Assembly: GCF_038630985.1 (NCBI RefSeq)
Contig: NZ_CP152049.1
Coordinates: 1,879,501 to 1,943,500, forward strand
Direction of reading: 5' to 3'
Length of the DNA stretch: 64,000 nucleotides
Source of the DNA: Paenibacillus sp. FSL H8-0548
GTDB lineage: Bacteria > Bacillota > Bacilli > Paenibacillales > Paenibacillaceae
Shown: in pieces, positions 1 through 8,735 of the stretch
How the letters are laid out: the number at the start of each line of letters is the position of its first letter
Position numbering within the stretch: the first letter of the stretch is position 1
Program-made: the position numbers and the translations under genes
Notes under the pieces: generated by a model
What the model saw: only the letters and a program-made list of their open reading frames with translations
Databases searched by the model: none
Told to the model about the DNA's origin: nothing

Positions 1-78
1 ATGTATATGAGCTTAGAGGCTATACATGATAGGATCTAACTTGTCTGCTATGATCTCAAACTTAGGGAGGAAGACAGA

Positions 79-1662
79 ATGATGCAGCTGCATAGTGCAA
101 TTCTAGTGGATGATGAAGTGTACACCCGCAAAGGTCTTATGAAGCTGATCGATTGGGAAGCCTGTGGATTTCAGATCGTAGGGGAAGCGGATAATGGAGA
201 GGATGCTCTCGAATTAATTAAGCGTGTTCAGCCTGCGCTTGTCATCACAGACATTCGCATGCCCGTCATTGACGGATTAGAGCTGATACGCCAAATCACG
301 ATGGAAAATATCGTTAGTCCAACGTTCATCATCATGAGCGGTTATAACGATTTTAATTATGCTCAGCAAGCGATGCGCTTTGGCGTACATGACTTTGTTG
401 TTAAGCCTATAGATGACATTGAATTTTCCCAAATACTCACCAAGCTGAATGAAAAGCTTAAGCTTAAACAAGATGAACAGGAAAAAAAGGATCAGCAGCT
501 CGGCAGTGAAATGATTAAATTACTTATTCTAGGGGAAGCAAGCGATGCTTTGATTGCGGAGTGGGAGCAGCGCTTGAACCTATGGGAAGCCGAACGTTTA
601 TATTATTTATTTGCCGAGCTGAACGATAATCATAGGTGGCAGCCTGCAGAGGAACAAATATCCAACGCTGCTTTCAAGGCTCTTGTTCAGAGGGAGCTTG
701 TTCGGGTCACGGGTGCAGAGCAACCGATTTGTTTGCATGAGCATCGCAATCGGATTGGTATTCTTGTACCGAGCTTTCTGTTAGCTCCATTCAATGGGGA
801 TCTTGAAAGATTCATGATCAGGCTTAGAACAGCGCTGGATGCACATTTAGGCAGCAGAGTATTTCTGTATGCGGGTACGCCAGTTCACCGGCTTTCAGAA
901 ATTCGTGAATCGTATAAAGCAGCGAAGGAAGCAACCTTGTATAAATATATCCAAGAGGACAAGCGTATAGTCATCTCTGACCGTATACAATCCGAGCAGC
1001 TGAATTACATTGGGCTCGATCCTGTTGAATTCAGTTTTTTCATGGAGCATATGGAGGAGATGCAGCTTGAAGCAGTGAATGCGACTGTAGATAAATGGTT
1101 TCAAGATTTCCGGGAGAAGCGTTATGCGCCGGAGGCTGTGAAGATGAACATTCAACAATGCTTGATGGGAATTATGAAAACGATCCGCTCTATGGAGGGT
1201 GACGAGCAATCCTTGTTAACGCTAAGGCCGCTGCTTAACTGGCAGGATACTAATCTCTCTTTAGGTGAATTGAAGAAGCTGTTTCTCGCCTTTCTTGAAG
1301 AGAGCCAGCAGTGTATTGGGGTGCTTAGGAAGGAGCAGTCTAAGGGGGATATTCACAAAATTAAGAGCTATATAGAGGCCAATTATTCGCAAAATATTAG
1401 CTTAAAAAGCATTGCTGCCCTCTTTTACGTAAACCCTGTCTATTTAGGACAATTATTCAAAAAAACGTATGGCACCTATTTTAATGAGTTTCTTCTTCAG
1501 CTCAGGGTGAGTGAAGCCAAAAAACTGCTGCGTCAATCACTTAATATGCGTATATATGAGATTGCAGAAAAGGTGGGCTTTAGCACCGCCGATTATTTTG
1601 TAACCCAATTTGAGAAGCTTGAGCATATGACTCCGACAGAATACCGCAATAAGCTGAAGTAA
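79..1662 (+). CDS. YesN-type response regulator (REC + AraC HTH)
   Basis: Cytoplasmic transcription regulator, 527 residues. The N-terminal receiver domain (about residues 6-125) shows the acidic pair at D11-D12, a phospho-acceptor D58 in TDIRMP and the conserved K109 in VVKP. The C-terminal 100 residues form an AraC-type double helix-turn-helix ending in the typical MTPTEYR signature. The middle 300 residues are the variable linker found in YesN-like proteins. The start is the first of two tandem ATG codons, 8 bases after AGGGAGG. The paired YesM kinase gene follows 49 bases downstream, then a binding-protein-dependent sugar importer, so its likely job is to activate that importer when the kinase senses an oligosaccharide. 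The substrate cannot be read from sequence. Confidence 0.93.
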   Translation: MMQLHSAILVDDEVYTRKGLMKLIDWEACGFQIVGEADNGEDALELIKRVQPALVITDIRMPVIDGLELIRQITMENIVSPTFIIMSGYNDFNYAQQAMRFGVHDFVVKPIDDIEFSQILTKLNEKLKLKQDEQEKKDQQLGSEMIKLLILGEASDALIAEWEQRLNLWEAERLYYLFAELNDNHRWQPAEEQISNAAFKALVQRELVRVTGAEQPICLHEHRNRIGILVPSFLLAPFNGDLERFMIRLRTALDAHLGSRVFLYAGTPVHRLSEIRESYKAAKEATLYKYIQEDKRIVISDRIQSEQLNYIGLDPVEFSFFMEHMEEMQLEAVNATVDKWFQDFREKRYAPEAVKMNIQQCLMGIMKTIRSMEGDEQSLLTLRPLLNWQDTNLSLGELKKLFLAFLEESQQCIGVLRKEQSKGDIHKIKSYIEANYSQNISLKSIAALFYVNPVYLGQLFKKTYGTYFNEFLLQLRVSEAKKLLRQSLNMRIYEIAEKVGFSTADYFVTQFEKLEHMTPTEYRNKLK

Positions 1663-1711
1663 GCTTGTTTTCAATAATCAACCGACTGCAAAGGAAAAGG
1701 GGAATATCCTT

Positions 1712-3484
1712 GTGAAGCTGCACCTGAGTCTCAACAATGTACGTCTACGCAATAAGATGTTCATTCTTTATATTTTTTCTGTATTTCTTCCCATCATATT
1801 AACGAACGTTATTTTCTATAATGTGACGACTAATAATGTCAAAAATCAACGAATGAAGGATATATCGAGGGCAGTGGAACAGATCAACAATGATTTTCGA
1901 TCCGAGGTGGAGGATGCTGTGACCATCTCGGATGTTTTTTATACCGATTATAATTTAAATGAAATTTTAGAAACCGATTACCAAGAGCCTGCTGCTTATG
2001 TCGAAGCATACGATTCCTATTTTCGTAGAATTTTGAATAGCTACACCCCCGTATATACCTCGGTTCAAAATATTAAAATTTATGTGGAAAATCCTACTAT
2101 GCTGCATTCTGGCGGCATTGGGTTTCTATCGGATGAAATGAAACAAACGGATTGGTTTCAACTGCTGGAGGGTAGGAACAATTCGTTCCCTATATTTATC
2201 CGTTCACAGAAAGAAGACCAATATCTGAAGAGCGACCCCGATATTACGCGAGACACGTTCAGCATCATTCGTGAAATGAACTATTTTGAATCTAAAAATA
2301 ATTGGAAAAAGTTTTTGAAAATTGAATTGAAAACGAGCACGATCGAACAGATTTTCCAAAATCAAAATTTACAAGGCAATATTTATTTGGTCAATGATAA
2401 GGGACAGGTTCAATTTACAACGGATCCTGAGGTGAACTGGAGAAAAGAATCTCCTGATTATGCTACGCTGCAGTTTCCTGCCGATTCCATCACCATTCAA
2501 CCGGAATATTCTTATGTGAGCTATTTAGAGGACTGGCGCATCATTGGGACGATATCGGAGGAGGAGGTTCTCAAGGATGTACGCCAATCGAGGAAATTCA
2601 TCTTCGTTTTGTCTTTCTTAAATATTATCATACCGACATTGATTATTCTTTGGATCACACGTTCATTGAATATGCGGCTGGTCCAAATTTTGAGACATAT
2701 GAAAAAAGTGAAAAATCAAAATTTCGATACGATTAAGCAAGAGGAATATTTGGATGAGATTGGACAATTAACGAGTGAATTCAATCGGATGACGATTCAA
2801 GTAAAAAGCTTGATTGATGATGTCTATATTGCGGATATTCAGACGAAGTCACTAGAGCTGGAACGCAGGAAAGCTCAGCTGAATGCGCTGCAAAGCCAAA
2901 TTAATCCTCATTTCTTATTTAATGCGCTTGAAACGATTCGGATGCGCAGCTTAATTAAGGACGAGCTGGAAACGGCGAAAATCATACACAATATGGCCAA
3001 AATCTTCAGAACCTCTCTGACCTGGGGCAAGGACCGCGTTATGGTTAGCGAGGAAATGGAGTTTATTGTTTGTTTTCTGGAGATTCAAAAATATCGTTTC
3101 GAGGATCGAATGAATTACGAAATTCGGATTGCTCCTTCCGCTAAAGATTGTATGGTGCCCAAAATGATCTTTTTGCCGTTTGTAGAAAATGCCAGCATTC
3201 ATGGAATCGAACCGCTCAGGCATGGGGGAAGGATTGAGGTGCAAATCGAGCGCGAGGGCGATGATTTAATATTTACGATTAGAGACAACGGCATTGGGAT
3301 GAATGAGGACAAGGTGAAGCAGTTTTATAGTTATTTAGAAAGTGAGGAAGAGCTTGGAGAGCGCATTGGTGTACAAAATGTGATTTATCGAATGAAGCTG
3401 ATCTACGGTGATCGTTTTCAAATATTAATTGAAAGTGAACCTGGGCAAGGTACTTATATTCGAGTCAGAGTACCAGTGGAATAA
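1712..3484 (+). CDS. YesM-type sensor histidine kinase
   Basis: Membrane sensor kinase, 590 residues, partner of the YesN-type regulator just upstream. A first membrane segment (about 15-37) and a second (about 292-315) enclose an extracytoplasmic sensing region of about 250 residues. A HAMP-like linker, the His_kinase block with the phospho-accepting His near residue 400 (INPHFLFN) and a HATPase domain (FVENASIHG, DNGIGM) follow. The start is a GTG at 1712 preceded by AAGGAAAAGGGG; no ATG lies close by in frame. A 142-base gap with a -10 and cre-like site separates it from the binding-protein gene, so that gene probably has its own promoter. Confidence 0.93.
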   Translation: MKLHLSLNNVRLRNKMFILYIFSVFLPIILTNVIFYNVTTNNVKNQRMKDISRAVEQINNDFRSEVEDAVTISDVFYTDYNLNEILETDYQEPAAYVEAYDSYFRRILNSYTPVYTSVQNIKIYVENPTMLHSGGIGFLSDEMKQTDWFQLLEGRNNSFPIFIRSQKEDQYLKSDPDITRDTFSIIREMNYFESKNNWKKFLKIELKTSTIEQIFQNQNLQGNIYLVNDKGQVQFTTDPEVNWRKESPDYATLQFPADSITIQPEYSYVSYLEDWRIIGTISEEEVLKDVRQSRKFIFVLSFLNIIIPTLIILWITRSLNMRLVQILRHMKKVKNQNFDTIKQEEYLDEIGQLTSEFNRMTIQVKSLIDDVYIADIQTKSLELERRKAQLNALQSQINPHFLFNALETIRMRSLIKDELETAKIIHNMAKIFRTSLTWGKDRVMVSEEMEFIVCFLEIQKYRFEDRMNYEIRIAPSAKDCMVPKMIFLPFVENASIHGIEPLRHGGRIEVQIEREGDDLIFTIRDNGIGMNEDKVKQFYSYLESEEELGERIGVQNVIYRMKLIYGDRFQILIESEPGQGTYIRVRVPVE

Positions 3485-3575
3485 TGAAGCCATTTTGGGA
3501 AGATGGCCTGAAGTATATATGCTTTTTTAAGCACGAACTATAGTTTACTGGGTAAGCAAAGCGATCGTAATTTTT

Positions 3576-3594
3576 TATAATGAAAGTGCTTACA
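3576..3594 (+). promoter_or_regulatory. -10 element with overlapping cre-like site
   Basis: TATAAT at 3576-3581 is followed, sharing one base, by TGAAAGTGCTTACA at 3581-3594, which differs from the usual CcpA cre consensus mainly by a T for the central C. No good -35 lies at 17 bases upstream, as expected of a promoter needing an activator such as the neighbouring YesN protein. Binding of CcpA here would block transcription of the importer. This is inferred from sequence only. Confidence 0.5.
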
Positions 3595-3626
3595 AAAATA
3601 AATAGAGTTGAAAGGGGCTAGAAAAA

Positions 3627-5327
3627 GTGACAAAGAAATTATTATTTATTTGTATGGCTGCCTTCATGGTTATTACTGCTGCATGCTCGAATAACAACAA
3701 TGGCGGAGATACCAAGACGTCTAACAGCACGAACACACCTAAGGAAACGGCAGCTGAAGAAACGACTAAGCCAGTGGAGAAAGTAACATTTAGTTATTTC
3801 AACGGTGTTGCGGCAGCTAAGGATACAAATTCAAACGAGACGACTATTGGTAAAATTCTTGAGGATCAAACAGGTGTCAACTTTAAAATTGAGCATTTGG
3901 TGGGCGATTTAAATACGAAGATCGGAACGATGATCGCATCAAACGCCTATCCAGATGTCATGCTTCCGGATGCGGCTATCGACAAGATTCTTGATGCTGG
4001 CGCCTTCATTGCTCTCGATGATCTGATTGAACAATATGGACCTAACATTAAACGCGTTTACGGTTCATATTTCAATCAAATGAAAGCAGAAGACGGGAAA
4101 ATTTATTTCTTGCCATTCTCCAATACTGTTGGCGAGTACATTCCAGATCCGAATATTAACCAGGGTGCTTTCTGGATACAACGCCGAGTGTTGAAAGAAG
4201 CAGGTTATCCGGAAATCAAAACGCTTGATGCTTATTTTGATCTCATTAAAAACTTCGTAGAGAAGCATAAAGATGAAGATTTGACTGGGATGGTTTCTTT
4301 GACACATGACTGGAGATTTTTCGCAACCTCAAACCCTCCAAATCATTTGGCAGGTTATCCGAATGACGGCAACGTAATCGTCGATATGACGACCTTTGAT
4401 GCCAAAACGTATGCAGCTGATGACAATACGAAACGTTGGCTGCAAAAGCTGAACGAGCTCAATGCAGATAACTTATTTGATAAAGCATCCTTCGTAGACA
4501 ATTACGATCAATATTTGGCGAAATTGACTTCTCATAAGGTTGTTGGCTTCTTCGATTACGGATGGCAGTTTTCCAATGCACAAAATGCGCTGAAGGACGC
4601 TGCCAAGCAAGATCCTACGCAGGATGATTTCGTTTATTTCCCGCTGCCAGTTACGTTTGATGGGCAGAAGGATCAATATCTTGATCCTCCAGGCTTTGTT
4701 AAAAACCGCGGTCTGGGAATTACAAAAAGTGCGAAGGACCCTGCTCGCATCATCCAATATCTAGATAACCTATTAACGGATGAGAATCAAATTCTTCAAA
4801 GATGGGGCATTAAAGGAGATACATTCGAAGTAGATGATAAGGGCCGCATGTATCGTACTGCGGAACAAATCGTGAAAATCGATGAATCGTTTAACGAAAA
4901 ATTCGGCTTCAAATATTATTCTTGGAACTGGCCGTTATACGGCAATGGCTCTTCCCTTCCGGATGGAAATTCCGTTGCTCCTGGCCTGCAGCCTGAAGTA
5001 TTCCAAATGAGCTTGACGAATGAAGACAAAACGATACTAGAAAAATACGGCGTTAAGACGTATGCGGAATTATTCGCAGCTCCAGATGATCGTCCATGGT
5101 ACCCTGCATGGGGAATTCCGAAGGAGCAAGGCTCGGAACAACAAATTTGGGAAACCAAAAAAGATGAAATTACGAAAAAGTATTTCCCTAAACTTGTTCT
5201 TGCAAAACCAGCTGATTTTGAAAAAGTATGGACAGAGTATATAACTGCTTTCGGCAAGCTGGATACAGCAGCCTATGAGAGCTGGACGACTACAGAAGTG
5301 AAGAAATTGATCGAAGCAGCAAAATAA
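3627..5327 (+). CDS. Extracellular solute-binding lipoprotein (LipO/CUT1 type)
   Basis: Substrate-binding lipoprotein of an ABC sugar importer, 566 residues, anchored on the outside of the membrane. It has a short positive N-terminus, a hydrophobic core and the lipobox TAAC with Cys20, then a Ser/Thr/Asn/Glu-rich spacer. The size (over 500 residues) and the GTNFKIE/NAYPDVML-like N-lobe fit the large binding proteins that travel with YesMN and LplB/YtcP-type permeases. The start is GTG at 3627, 7 bases after AAAGGGG. Two permease genes follow. A strong hairpin in the gap (5350-5384) should lower permease expression relative to this protein. The ligand is probably a plant-derived oligosaccharide, but this is not shown by the sequence. 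Confidence 0.92.
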   Translation: MTKKLLFICMAAFMVITAACSNNNNGGDTKTSNSTNTPKETAAEETTKPVEKVTFSYFNGVAAAKDTNSNETTIGKILEDQTGVNFKIEHLVGDLNTKIGTMIASNAYPDVMLPDAAIDKILDAGAFIALDDLIEQYGPNIKRVYGSYFNQMKAEDGKIYFLPFSNTVGEYIPDPNINQGAFWIQRRVLKEAGYPEIKTLDAYFDLIKNFVEKHKDEDLTGMVSLTHDWRFFATSNPPNHLAGYPNDGNVIVDMTTFDAKTYAADDNTKRWLQKLNELNADNLFDKASFVDNYDQYLAKLTSHKVVGFFDYGWQFSNAQNALKDAAKQDPTQDDFVYFPLPVTFDGQKDQYLDPPGFVKNRGLGITKSAKDPARIIQYLDNLLTDENQILQRWGIKGDTFEVDDKGRMYRTAEQIVKIDESFNEKFGFKYYSWNWPLYGNGSSLPDGNSVAPGLQPEVFQMSLTNEDKTILEKYGVKTYAELFAAPDDRPWYPAWGIPKEQGSEQQIWETKKDEITKKYFPKLVLAKPADFEKVWTEYITAFGKLDTAAYESWTTTEVKKLIEAAK

Positions 5328-5349
5328 TAATGCTCTAAGTAACGGTGCA

Positions 5350-5384
5350 AGGCCGGACTTATGCAAGTATAAGCCGGCCTTTCT
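5350..5384 (+). terminator. Hairpin between binding protein and permease genes
   Basis: AGGCCGG (5350-5356) pairs with CCGGCCT (5374-5380), extended by CTTAT/ATAAG with one bulged A, and is followed by a short T-rich stretch. It lies 23 bases after the binding-protein stop and 39 before the permease start. It probably acts as a partial terminator or mRNA-stabilising hairpin that sets a high ratio of binding protein to permease. Confidence 0.7.
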
Positions 5385-5422
5385 CCATACATGGGTAAGG
5401 TTCAGTCCGGAAGGAGAGATAA

Positions 5423-6400
5423 ATGATGGAAAGTAAACCAACGATGACAACGTCAAACCTGGTGTTGCCTAAGAAGCCTACAGGACTGAAGCGATTTGCC
5501 ATGAAGCTATTGGAGCAGCGTGTGCTTGTGCTTATGTCAATCCCCTTTCTAGCATGGTTGTTTATTTTTAAATATATGCCTCTATGGGGGTGGACCATTG
5601 CTTTTCAAGATTACAAGCCAGCCAAAAGCTTTGGTGAACAGAAATGGGTAGGCTTCGATCACTTTCAATTTTTGTTTCAGGATGAGCGTTTTATTCGTGT
5701 TCTGCGAAATACGCTTGCTATGAGCGGCATCAATTTGGTTCTTGGTTTTGTTACGGCGATTACACTGGCTTTGCTATTAAATGAGGTACGCAAGGTTGCC
5801 TTTAAACGTATTGTCCAGACGGTTAGCTACTTGCCCCATTTTATTTCATGGGTAGTTGCAGCAAGTATTATCCAGACGACATTATCACCAGATGGCATTA
5901 TTAATGAAATGTTGCTTTGGTTCGGTTTTTTAGAGAAGGGCGAGGAAATTTTATTCCTCGGCATACCAGAATATTTCTGGGGGATTTTCGGAGCAGGCTC
6001 AGTATGGAAAGACGTTGGCTGGAATACAATCGTCTATTTGGCAGCCATGACGATGATTGACCCTGCGCAATATGAAGCAGCGGAGATGGATGGGGCAGGA
6101 CGAATCAAACGGATGTGGTATGTAACACTGCCGGGCATTAAACCGGTTATTATCGTTTTGCTTATTATGAATATTGGGTATTTGCTGGAATCGGGCTTCG
6201 AGCCGCAATATTTGCTAGGCAACGGCATGAACATCGACTATTCCGAAAACCTTGACATATTTGTTCTGAAATACGGGATTGCGCAGGGCAACTACTCGCT
6301 CTCGATTGCGGGGGGTATGTTTAAAACCATTATTAGCTTTATTTTATTATTTGCAGCAAATAATCTTGCGAAGCGTATGGGCGAGTCCAGACTCTTTTAG
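5423..6400 (+). CDS. ABC sugar permease, LplB type
   Basis: Integral membrane subunit of a CUT1-family ABC importer, 325 residues with about six membrane helices. The cytoplasmic EAA loop (EAAEMDGAGRIKRMWYVTLP) that docks the ATPase is intact near residues 214-233. The start at 5423 follows GGAGAG; a second ATG lies immediately after. The partner permease begins 15 bases downstream, so the two are cotranscribed. No ATP-binding subunit is encoded in the locus; related systems in Bacillus share a general ATPase of the MsmX type encoded elsewhere, and the same is inferred here. Confidence 0.93.
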   Translation: MMESKPTMTTSNLVLPKKPTGLKRFAMKLLEQRVLVLMSIPFLAWLFIFKYMPLWGWTIAFQDYKPAKSFGEQKWVGFDHFQFLFQDERFIRVLRNTLAMSGINLVLGFVTAITLALLLNEVRKVAFKRIVQTVSYLPHFISWVVAASIIQTTLSPDGIINEMLLWFGFLEKGEEILFLGIPEYFWGIFGAGSVWKDVGWNTIVYLAAMTMIDPAQYEAAEMDGAGRIKRMWYVTLPGIKPVIIVLLIMNIGYLLESGFEPQYLLGNGMNIDYSENLDIFVLKYGIAQGNYSLSIAGGMFKTIISFILLFAANNLAKRMGESRLF

Positions 6401-6414
6401 AAGGAGGGATCATC

Positions 6415-7359
6415 ATGAATAATGTAGCAACAAGTAATGCTTCAACGAAGAAAAGCCGCATTCGCTCGTCGAGCGGTGATCAAATCTTTGATATTTGCAA
6501 TTACATTTTTCTTACTCTGCTAATGATTGTAACCTTGTATCCCTTTCTGAACACAGCCGCTATTTCGCTCAACAACGCGACGGATTCAATAAAGGGCGGC
6601 ATTTATTTACTGCCAAGGATATGGACATTAGACAACTATGCCTATGTTTTGAAGGAATCAACCATTTTTCACGCGACGCTCATATCCGTGCTGCGTACGG
6701 TGATCGGCACGATTTCTACTGTGTTTTGTTCAGCGATGGTGGCGTACACCATTACGAGACAGGAGTATGTGCTTCGCAAGTTCGTTACGATGGCGTTTAT
6801 TTTAACGATGTATTTTAATGGCGGCCTCATTCCGAACTTTTTATTGATCCGTGATTTGGGTTTACTTAATAATTTCTGGGTGTACATTTTCCCAGGCTTG
6901 ATTGGCGTATTTAACCTGATCATCATTCGTTCCTTTATTGAAGGATTGCCTGAGAGTATTTTAGAGTCGGCAAGAATAGACGGGGCGGGGGATTTTAAAA
7001 TGTTCTACAGCATCGTCCTGCCGCTTTGTGTGCCTGTACTTGCGACTGTTGCGCTGTTCTCGGCCGTATATCAATGGAATCAATGGTTTGACGTATTCCT
7101 ATATAATTCATCGAATATTGATCTAAGCACATTGCAATATGAGCTTCAAAAAATTCTTCAAAACTCAAATGCTTCCTTAACGCCAAAATCGGCTGGTGAT
7201 GCGTTCGCCAATGCTAATAATTCAGGAGCCAATACGGTAACGCCGTTTGCGATTCGAGCAACGATGACCATTGTAGCCTCCTTGCCTATTATTATGGTTT
7301 ATCCGTTTTTGCAGAAATATTTTGTGAAGGGCATGACGGTTGGCGGCGTGAAGGGCTAA
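6415..7359 (+). CDS. ABC sugar permease, YtcP/CarB type
   Basis: Second membrane subunit of the importer, 314 residues, with six predicted helices and an EAA loop reading ESARIDGAGDFKMFYSIVLP. A hydrophilic N-terminal tail of about 25 residues precedes the first helix. The C-terminus FVKGMTVGGVKG is the common ending of this permease class. An AAGGAGGG site precedes the ATG by 7 bases. It forms a heterodimer with the LplB-type protein encoded directly upstream. It is the last gene of the unit; a terminator follows at 7400-7436. Confidence 0.93.
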   Translation: MNNVATSNASTKKSRIRSSSGDQIFDICNYIFLTLLMIVTLYPFLNTAAISLNNATDSIKGGIYLLPRIWTLDNYAYVLKESTIFHATLISVLRTVIGTISTVFCSAMVAYTITRQEYVLRKFVTMAFILTMYFNGGLIPNFLLIRDLGLLNNFWVYIFPGLIGVFNLIIIRSFIEGLPESILESARIDGAGDFKMFYSIVLPLCVPVLATVALFSAVYQWNQWFDVFLYNSSNIDLSTLQYELQKILQNSNASLTPKSAGDAFANANNSGANTVTPFAIRATMTIVASLPIIMVYPFLQKYFVKGMTVGGVKG

Positions 7360-7399
7360 TTGCGTTTATGACCATTATGAAATAAGGTAGTTACTATCC

Positions 7400-7436
7400 A
7401 GTCCTTTACGTTTTCAACGTAAAGGGCTGTTTTTTG
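7400..7436 (+). terminator. Rho-independent terminator of the importer operon
   Basis: A 13-bp stem (AGTCCTTTACGTT with AACGTAAAGGGCT) has a TTC loop and is followed by TGTTTTTTG. It ends the yesN-like/importer transcription unit. Confidence 0.88.
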
Positions 7437-7498
7437 TTGGGATAGGGAAAAGGCAACCTTTACCCATGAATAAGCGTTTGTAATGACGAGGTGATTAT

Positions 7499-8023
7499 AT
7501 GTTTAAATCTAAGTTTGGAACAGCTCTATTGCTTGCGGTATGCTTGGCAGCGACTTCTGGCTGCATGTCAAATTCAGAACTACCGCTTGCGACAAACGTC
7601 AGCAATAACGTGTTAACGAAGGAAACGATAGATGTTACGCAGGTAACGGTAAGCAGATCTCAGCAGTTTGGAAGCGTGAATAGTGCCATCTATGGTGTGT
7701 TTACACAATCGGACGACATACAGGCTTTTGAAGACGCCATCGGAACAGCAGATAGAATCGAAGGGATTCTTGATGTGATCAAGCCGGATTACGATATTGT
7801 TATTAATCAAGAGAGCTCAAAGCGCTCGTATCATCTATGGCTGCATCCAAAATCGGATACCGGGATGTACACCGAGGTAAGTGATACCGGGACGGGCTAT
7901 CGGCTATCGCCTGCCGCCACGCAAAAACTAAAGGAACTGATTATGGGACTGGAATATACTCCTGAAATAGCAGTGGGAGAACAGGAGGCGCTCGATCCGA
8001 CATTTAGCTTGATTTTACCATAG
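7499..8023 (+). CDS. Small lipoprotein of unknown function
   Basis: Predicted exported lipoprotein, 174 residues. The N-terminus has two lysines, a hydrophobic core and the lipobox TSGC with Cys22. The mature part contains no catalytic motif I recognise. The second half (roughly 75-165, with YHLWLHPKSDTGMYTEV) resembles a small domain seen in other Firmicute lipoproteins of the YhfM kind, but this is recalled weakly. The start ATG at 7499 has GAGGTG upstream. A second, frameshifted lipoprotein gene lies 18 bases downstream on the same strand, and the two probably form one small operon ending at the terminator at 8353. Confidence 0.8.
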   Translation: MFKSKFGTALLLAVCLAATSGCMSNSELPLATNVSNNVLTKETIDVTQVTVSRSQQFGSVNSAIYGVFTQSDDIQAFEDAIGTADRIEGILDVIKPDYDIVINQESSKRSYHLWLHPKSDTGMYTEVSDTGTGYRLSPAATQKLKELIMGLEYTPEIAVGEQEALDPTFSLILP

Positions 8024-8041
8024 TGAATTAGGGGTGGGACG

Positions 8042-8321
8042 TTGAATTTTAGAAGAGGAATAGATTTCTTAGCGAGTGCAATGAAAATTAGTCTGATTTG
8101 TGCTGCTCTCCTTCTCTTAAGTGCTTGCAGCGATGCTGAGAAATATGAGCATATTGAGGCCTTTATGTGAAGACGGAGATTCCCAAAAAGAAGAACGGCA
8201 GGAGCCCTCAACGATACTCATACCTGATCAGGATTTTGAGAGACATCGATCGATTCCTTTGACTGAGGAAGAGAAACTACAAGTGAAAGAACATGTGAAA
8301 TCATTAGTGGATAAGATGTAG
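8042..8321 (+). pseudogene. Frameshifted small lipoprotein gene
   Basis: Two overlapping frames make one plausible lipoprotein. Frame one starts at TTG 8042 (AGGGGTG 7 bases upstream), encodes a hydrophobic signal ending in LLSACSD with a good lipobox, and stops at TGA 8168-8170. The second frame, open to 8321, continues with a hydrophilic stretch (EDGDSQKEERQEP) and an ordinary end (VKEHVKSLVDKM). Joining them near 8160-8172 gives a protein of about 92 residues with signal, lipobox and mature domain, whereas neither half alone is sensible. The break needs a one-base change of frame. It is either a real inactivating mutation or a sequencing error. The alternative start ATG 8081 would give a shorter signal. 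Confidence 0.6.
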
Positions 8322-8352
8322 AGTGTTGCTGAGAGGGACGAATAAAAAAATG

Positions 8353-8403
8353 AAAAGAGGGCTGATTCTTAAGGTTAGAACCTTTGAAGCAGCCCTCTTT
8401 TTT
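8353..8403 (+). terminator. Bidirectional terminator
   Basis: AAAAGAGGGCTG (8353-8364) pairs with CAGCCCTCTTTT (8390-8401), flanked by A-rich and T-rich tracts on both sides. It can end the lipoprotein unit on the plus strand and the HTH-ATPase gene on the minus strand. Confidence 0.85.
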
Positions 8404-8480
8404 GTTGTATAGGGAAACTATGCATTCTCCGAACCTGTTGATAATATGCTTCGGCAGCAGCCAGTGTGCAGCTAACGAAA

Positions 8481-8721
8481 GCTAACGGAAGCCAGAGACG
8501 CTAAAGTTGCATTTTGGGTTAGCGTCACATTTTAACGGAAGTGGGAGACGCTATTCCGCAGAAATGAAGCGAGATCGTGCATGTAGGGTACAAATAGAGG
8601 CCTGTGCTTCCGTTAGAATCTTGCAACGAAAAATAAAGGCGATTTAGCGTCTGTGGTTTCCGTTAGAAGCGTGAGCTGACGCGTCTACGATTTCCAATCA
8701 TCCGTATGGGTAATTTTGTTC
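8481..8721. repeat. 241-bp interspersed repeat, copy 1
   Basis: It shares nearly all of its length with 41006-41246 and 57600-57841. The ends form an inverted pair: CTAACGGAAGCCAGAGACGC at 8482-8501 and its near-complement at 8643-8666. Inside are further copies of the AACGGAA...GAGACGCT motif in both orientations. No ORF is conserved between copies. This copy lies between the stop codon of the minus-strand HTH-ATPase gene (8736) and the terminator at 8353, so it would be part of that gene's 3' untranslated RNA. The 76 bases before it (8405-8480) hold only a TATAGGGAAACTAT motif also seen beside copy 2. Confidence 0.85.
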
Positions 8722-8735
8722 CTATAGTGAGGTAG

